This document shows, in pieces, positions 4,964-7,081 of a stretch of 7,081 nt of DNA. The DNA lies in assembly GCA_005884465.1 (NCBI GenBank), contig VAZH01000051.1:1733-8813 (forward strand), given 5' to 3'. A program made the translations under genes and the position numbers. This DNA comes from Alphaproteobacteria bacterium. GTDB lineage: Bacteria; Pseudomonadota; Alphaproteobacteria; Rhizobiales; Xanthobacteraceae. The notes beneath the pieces are model-generated. The model was not told the DNA's origin. It ran no database searches and was given only the letters and a program-made list of their open reading frames with translations. Numbering within the stretch: the stretch's first letter is position 1; each line of letters opens with the position of its first letter.

Positions 4964-5668
4964 ATGGCCACCTTTCCGCGCTATGCGATCTATCATGCAG
5001 CTGCGCCGGGCACCGACCTTGATCGCTTCGGCGCCCAACTGCTCGGCTATGACGCCTACAGTGGCGAGGACCTGCCCTTTCCGGAGGGCATCATGCAGAT
5101 CGCACCGGATTGGCGCGATCTGACCAAGGATCCACGAAAATATGGTTTTCATGCCACGCTGAAGGCGCCGATGTCACTGTCGCCCGGCAAGACCGAGCCT
5201 GAGCTTCTTGCAGCCTGCGAAGCCTTTGCCGCCAAGCCCCGGCCAATTCCGGTCATCACGCCTGTGGTTGGTTCGATCAGTGGATTCATCGCGGTGGTGC
5301 CTGCTGCACCCTCGCCCGAACTTGAGCGGCTTGCCGAGGATTGTACACGCGAATTCGATTCGTTCCGCGCGCTACTCACTCCAGAGGATCGTGCGCGGCG
5401 AAATCCCTCTGACCTGACGCCGAGGCAGCGCGAGTATCTCGACCGCTGGGGATATCCATATGTCATGGAAGAATTCCGCTTCCACATGACGCTTACGGGC
5501 CGGCTTGCCGCCGAGCGACGCGAGCCGATCCTGACGATGCTGCGCAACAGTTTTTCCGCAGTCGGCCTCAAGACGCTCGCGATCGACAGGATCGCGGTAT
5601 TCCGTCAGGAAAACGCAGATTCGCGATTCCGGATCGTCAAGGACTGGCAGCTGCACAGGGACGCATGA
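4964..5668 (+). CDS. 2H phosphoesterase, DUF1045 'phosphonate metabolism protein' (TIGR03223-like)
   Basis: The product has 234 residues from the ATG at 4964 (MATFPRYAIYHAAAPG), which matches the usual N-terminus of the family. The in-frame ATG at 4943 would add seven residues. Neither start has a clear ribosome-binding site. The two 2H signature motifs are present: FHAT (H63, T65) in KYGFHATLKAP, and FHMT (H174, T176) in FRFHMTLTG. Other family features are LLGYDA...DLPFP, IAPDWRDLTKDPRKYGF and RQREYLDRWGYPYV. 2H enzymes open cyclic phosphodiesters, and this subgroup occurs beside C-P lyase genes. It may therefore do the job of PhnP, converting 5-phosphoribosyl 1,2-cyclic phosphate to ribose 1,5-bisphosphate for PhnN; that is inference. 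It is divergent from phnMN, with the phnL relic between, so its upstream region appears to be a rearrangement junction. Confidence 0.9.
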   Translation: MATFPRYAIYHAAAPGTDLDRFGAQLLGYDAYSGEDLPFPEGIMQIAPDWRDLTKDPRKYGFHATLKAPMSLSPGKTEPELLAACEAFAAKPRPIPVITPVVGSISGFIAVVPAAPSPELERLAEDCTREFDSFRALLTPEDRARRNPSDLTPRQREYLDRWGYPYVMEEFRFHMTLTGRLAAERREPILTMLRNSFSAVGLKTLAIDRIAVFRQENADSRFRIVKDWQLHRDA

Positions 5669-5781
5669 CCCTGCTTCAGCGACTGCAAACTCCCCCTACC
5701 TGGCAACCTCGCAAGAACAGCGCCGCCATTGCGGTCGCATTCACGCGCAAGATCAAGGCAAGCACGGCCGGAGCCCACTAA
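5665..5781 (+). CDS. Possible 38-residue ORF overlapping the 2H phosphoesterase stop
   Basis: The ATG at 5665 overlaps the preceding TGA as ATGA, the classic coupled arrangement, with AGGGA three to four bases upstream. It encodes MTLLQRLQTPPTWQPRKNSA, then a basic segment with AVAFTRKIKAS, and ends at the TAA 5779-5781. I do not recognise the sequence. It could be a tiny protein, the stub of a lost downstream gene, or chance. There is no strong coding signal beyond the coupling. Confidence 0.25.
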   Translation: MTLLQRLQTPPTWQPRKNSAAIAVAFTRKIKASTAGAH

Positions 5782-5831
5782 ATCGCTGATATCCGGTTCA
5801 AAATACGTCGGCATTGAATGTTACAGGAATG

Positions 5832-5860
5832 CCACACACACGAACAATGTGTGGTTGTTC
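5832..5860. promoter_or_regulatory. Two interlocking inverted repeats, possible operator
   Basis: CCACACA (5832-5838) pairs with TGTGTGG (5848-5854) across nine bases. GAACAA (5842-5847) pairs with TTGTTC (5855-5860) across seven bases. The arms alternate A1-B1-A2-B2. Both cannot form fully at once in RNA, because no linker remains to cross the first stem, so they would be alternative hairpins or overlapping DNA operators. They lie about 100 bases before the zinc-ribbon start and about 50 bases before its possible promoter. Confidence 0.35.
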
Positions 5861-5910
5861 TTTGTACGTTCGAAAGAGTTGATGATGGACATTTATCGTG
5901 CGCGATTAAG

Positions 5911-5939
5911 TTGACTCGGGGTTGAGGTTTACGTTGCTT
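5911..5939 (+). promoter_or_regulatory. Possible housekeeping promoter of the zinc-ribbon gene
   Basis: TTGACT (5911-5916) matches the -35 consensus in five of six positions. After 17 bases, TTGCTT (5934-5939) is a poor -10. Transcription would start close to the ribosome-binding site. Confidence 0.25.
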
Positions 5940-5963
5940 CCGCTGTGAAGGAGGAGAGCCGAC

Positions 5964-6158
5964 ATGCCAGCCTATATCCAGCACCGCGAAATTGAGACAC
6001 CCGCGATTCTCTGCCCCGGCTGCGTGGGATTACTCCCCATGTACGTCAGGGAGGTCGAGCCCCATTGGAGCATGGCCAAGATCGACTTCATCTACGAGTG
6101 CGCCGACTGCGGCGCCGAAGTCCGGCAGACGATAACGAAGCCCCAACGACAGCATTGA
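5964..6158 (+). CDS. Small zinc-ribbon protein of unknown function
   Basis: The product has 64 residues, starting at an ATG nine bases after a near-perfect AAGGAGG (5948-5954). Two cysteine pairs, CPGC (C17, C20) and CADC (C46, C49), stand 26 residues apart. This fits a single zinc ribbon with two knuckles, built around the strand segments LLPMYVREVEP and KIDFIYECADCGAEVRQTI. There is no signal peptide or membrane helix, so it is cytoplasmic. Miniproteins of this shape are common in Bradyrhizobium and may bind nucleic acid or a protein partner; no function is established. The gene stands alone, converging with the next gene about 100 bases downstream. Confidence 0.8.
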   Translation: MPAYIQHREIETPAILCPGCVGLLPMYVREVEPHWSMAKIDFIYECADCGAEVRQTITKPQRQH

Positions 6159-6260
6159 GGCGTTCGCGTCCCGCCAGTCAGTCGATGATGTCAACGACGA
6201 TCGTCATGCGTGCGCAGCAATCAATAATCTGACGCCAGAAGTTTGCAGCGTCCCCGCGTC

Positions 6261-6449
6261 CTAATGCGCGGCAGTTTGATAATCAGCGCTATCGCGGTTG
6301 CATTCCTTAAAGTGAAATGCAATCTCCTCAAGCGCGCGCTGTTCCCACTCTTCTGCTTTTGCCAGCCAAAAACTCTTGCGTTCGGAATCCAGTAAAGCCC
6401 GCTCTCGGCAGATGAATTCCTGTCTGCGAATTTCGACCAGCCTGTTCAT
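6261..6449 (-). CDS. 62-residue charged helical miniprotein of unknown function
   Basis: The start is the ATG at 6449, eight bases after AGGAG (6458-6462); a GTG at 6458 overlaps that site and is less likely. The product is almost wholly predicted helix, rich in Glu, Arg and Lys, with aromatic positions spaced along it: MNRLVEIRRQEF, RALLDSERKSFWLAKAEEW, RALEEIAFHFKEC. Two cysteines (C14, C50) and no membrane segment are seen. It resembles small hypothetical proteins typical of Bradyrhizobium. The good ribosome-binding site and amphipathic pattern support a real gene. Function is unknown; its neighbours give no hint. Confidence 0.7.
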   Translation of the reverse strand: MNRLVEIRRQEFICRERALLDSERKSFWLAKAEEWEQRALEEIAFHFKECNRDSADYQTAAH

Positions 6450-6457
6450 GAACTCCA

Positions 6458-6462
6458 CTCCT
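6458..6462 (-). promoter_or_regulatory. Ribosome-binding site AGGAG deciding the start of the 62-residue protein
   Basis: AGGAG on the minus strand lies eight bases before ATG 6449. The possible GTG start at 6458 overlaps this site and would have no ribosome-binding site of its own. Confidence 0.6.
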
Positions 6463-6699
6463 GGGGTGTGAAGCCAGTTTACCCACGCACCTTAGCAGAG
6501 TGGGGACGAAAGTCTTTTCATTTTGCTGGAAGGCGGCAGCATGTTTTCTCTCCGAAATCCCGCGGGCATTGCACTGCAGCACATCGAGCCGGGGGTATCA
6601 GAGCACACACCACGCACCGCACATCATCCGCGGCCTCAAACTGGGGGATGCTTCCGGCGACGTTGTCCTGCTGCGACTACTCGCGCAGCGCTGCAGAAA
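6463..6699. other. Intergenic region between the PsiE-like gene and the 62-residue gene
   Basis: This 237-base stretch shows no gene I can support. Several overlapping plus-strand frames are open, but their low-complexity, His/Arg/Ser-rich translations and lack of ribosome-binding sites mark them as chance. It must hold the promoter of the minus-strand 62-residue gene unless that gene is read through from the PsiE-like gene. TAAACT just upstream of the ribosome-binding site is a possible -10 without a clear -35. Confidence 0.5.
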
Positions 6700-7081
6700 C
6701 TACCGGTTTACATCGGCAACCGGTGAAGCTGCTCTGTATCCTGGGGCCCCTTCAGCAAGGCGCAGATCACTATCGCGCACCAGCCAATAAACCAAACCGA
6801 GCGCAAGGATCGCGGCCGCGAGTGCCAGGACCTGCAACGCATCGGTTTCGCTCAAGTCGAGAATGATGAGCTTACGACAGATAGCCAGAAGCGCGATCAC
6901 GACGACCGAGCGGATCTGGACAACCGTGTCGCGGCGCTCGGCGACCACCAGCAGCGATTTCTTGAATTCGAGCGCGATGATTACCGTAAAAATCATGCCA
7001 AACACGGCCTGGAAAACCGAGTAGTCGGACGGGTCGAGACTTCCTGAGAGAACCAGCCCAAACAGAATCTTCAAGCTCAGA
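6700..7081 (-). CDS. PsiE-family (phosphate-starvation-inducible) membrane protein, 5'-truncated by window edge
   Basis: There are 126 codons visible, and the frame runs off the right edge; the apparent start at 7074 is a TTG inside the gene. Three hydrophobic helices are seen: FQAVFGMIFTVIIALEF, IRSVVVIALLAICRKLIIL and LQVLALAAAILALGLVYWLV. Between the first two lies the family's conserved segment ALEFKKSLLVVAERRDTVVQIR. PsiE-type proteins have four helices, so the first is outside the window. E. coli psiE belongs to the phosphate-starvation response, but the molecular role is unknown. Its presence 2 kb from phosphonate genes may or may not be meaningful, since no Pho box was seen here. The hydrophilic C-terminal tail of about 25 residues is ordinary. 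Confidence 0.85.
   Translation of the reverse strand, partial: LSLKILFGLVLSGSLDPSDYSVFQAVFGMIFTVIIALEFKKSLLVVAERRDTVVQIRSVVVIALLAICRKLIILDLSETDALQVLALAAAILALGLVYWLVRDSDLRLAEGAPGYRAASPVADVNR
6702..6724 (-). terminator. 7-bp inverted repeat at the PsiE-like stop codon, weak terminator candidate
   Basis: ACCGGTT (6702-6708) and AACCGGT (6718-6724) are perfect partners across a nine-base loop. The repeat covers the last codons and reaches the first base of the stop (6702-6700). On the minus strand it is followed only by AGTTTCTG, so termination would be weak. Confidence 0.3.

Larger units (their letters stand above)
5782..5963. other. Short intergenic region in front of the zinc-ribbon gene
   Basis: There is no gene here. 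It is more AT-rich than its surroundings and holds two interlocking inverted repeats (5832-5860) and a possible promoter (5911-5939). No convincing intrinsic terminator for the 2H gene was found. Confidence 0.5.

Noticed and set aside
5690..5760. Terminator for the 2H gene around CCGC/GCGG
   Set aside because: The stem is only 4 bp and has no T-run.
6196..6205. 10-base palindrome GACGATCGTC between the convergent miniprotein genes
   Set aside because: It is short, has no loop for a hairpin and no T-run. It is too weak to call a terminator or operator.
6468..6866. Overlapping plus-strand frames of 67-132 codons
   Set aside because: They run antisense into the PsiE-like gene or have low-complexity His/Arg/Ser translations without start signals.
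1..7081. CRISPR arrays, tRNA or rRNA genes, insertion sequences
   Set aside because: No regularly spaced repeats, no cloverleaf-like sequence, and no transposase or terminal inverted repeats were seen on reading both strands.

Overview
The window is GC-rich with dense, short-spaced genes. Its protein families (a C-P lyase accessory cluster with a DUF1045-type 2H phosphoesterase, an RMD1/DUF155 protein, a PsiE-family protein, and small soluble or secreted proteins of a kind common in this group) point to an alphaproteobacterium of the Bradyrhizobium/Rhodopseudomonas type (Nitrobacteraceae). That placement comes from recognising protein families and base composition by eye; no search was run.

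Layout. Positions 1-693 hold the 3' part of an RMD1/DUF155 membrane-anchored protein (+). Positions 694-1330 hold no convincing gene, but contain a clustered set of GGACA/TGTCC half-sites (876-912), a run of consecutive hairpins (1045-1163) that looks like a structured RNA, and a possible EcfG (general stress) promoter at 1283-1308. Next comes a small secreted protein (1331-1576, +), which converges with a MaoC/hot-dog-like protein (1585-2547, -).

The centre is a phosphonate-catabolism cluster. phnM and phnN (-) overlap by 4 bases and are followed by a short ORF (2665-2937) that I read as an internally deleted pyridoxamine-phosphate-oxidase-type flavoprotein. Directly upstream of phnM lies a previously hidden C-terminal stub of phnL (about 4740-4912), frameshifted and cut off close to its Walker B motif. 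It keeps the original close spacing to phnM. Divergent from it is a 2H phosphoesterase (DUF1045, 'phosphonate metabolism protein'; 4964-5668, +). The C-P lyase core genes phnGHIJK are absent from the window. The retained enzymes could act as follows: PhnM removes pyrophosphate from ribose 1-alkylphosphonate triphosphate, the 2H protein possibly opens the cyclic ribose phosphate (the PhnP role), and PhnN makes PRPP. The context reads as a phn operon reduced by deletion or rearrangement, with damaged genes on both sides of the intact phnMN pair.

The right part holds a four-cysteine zinc-ribbon miniprotein (5964-6158, +) preceded by overlapping inverted repeats, a 62-residue charged helical miniprotein (6261-6449, -), a 237-base gap without a gene, and the 3' part of a PsiE-family membrane protein (-) that runs off the right edge.
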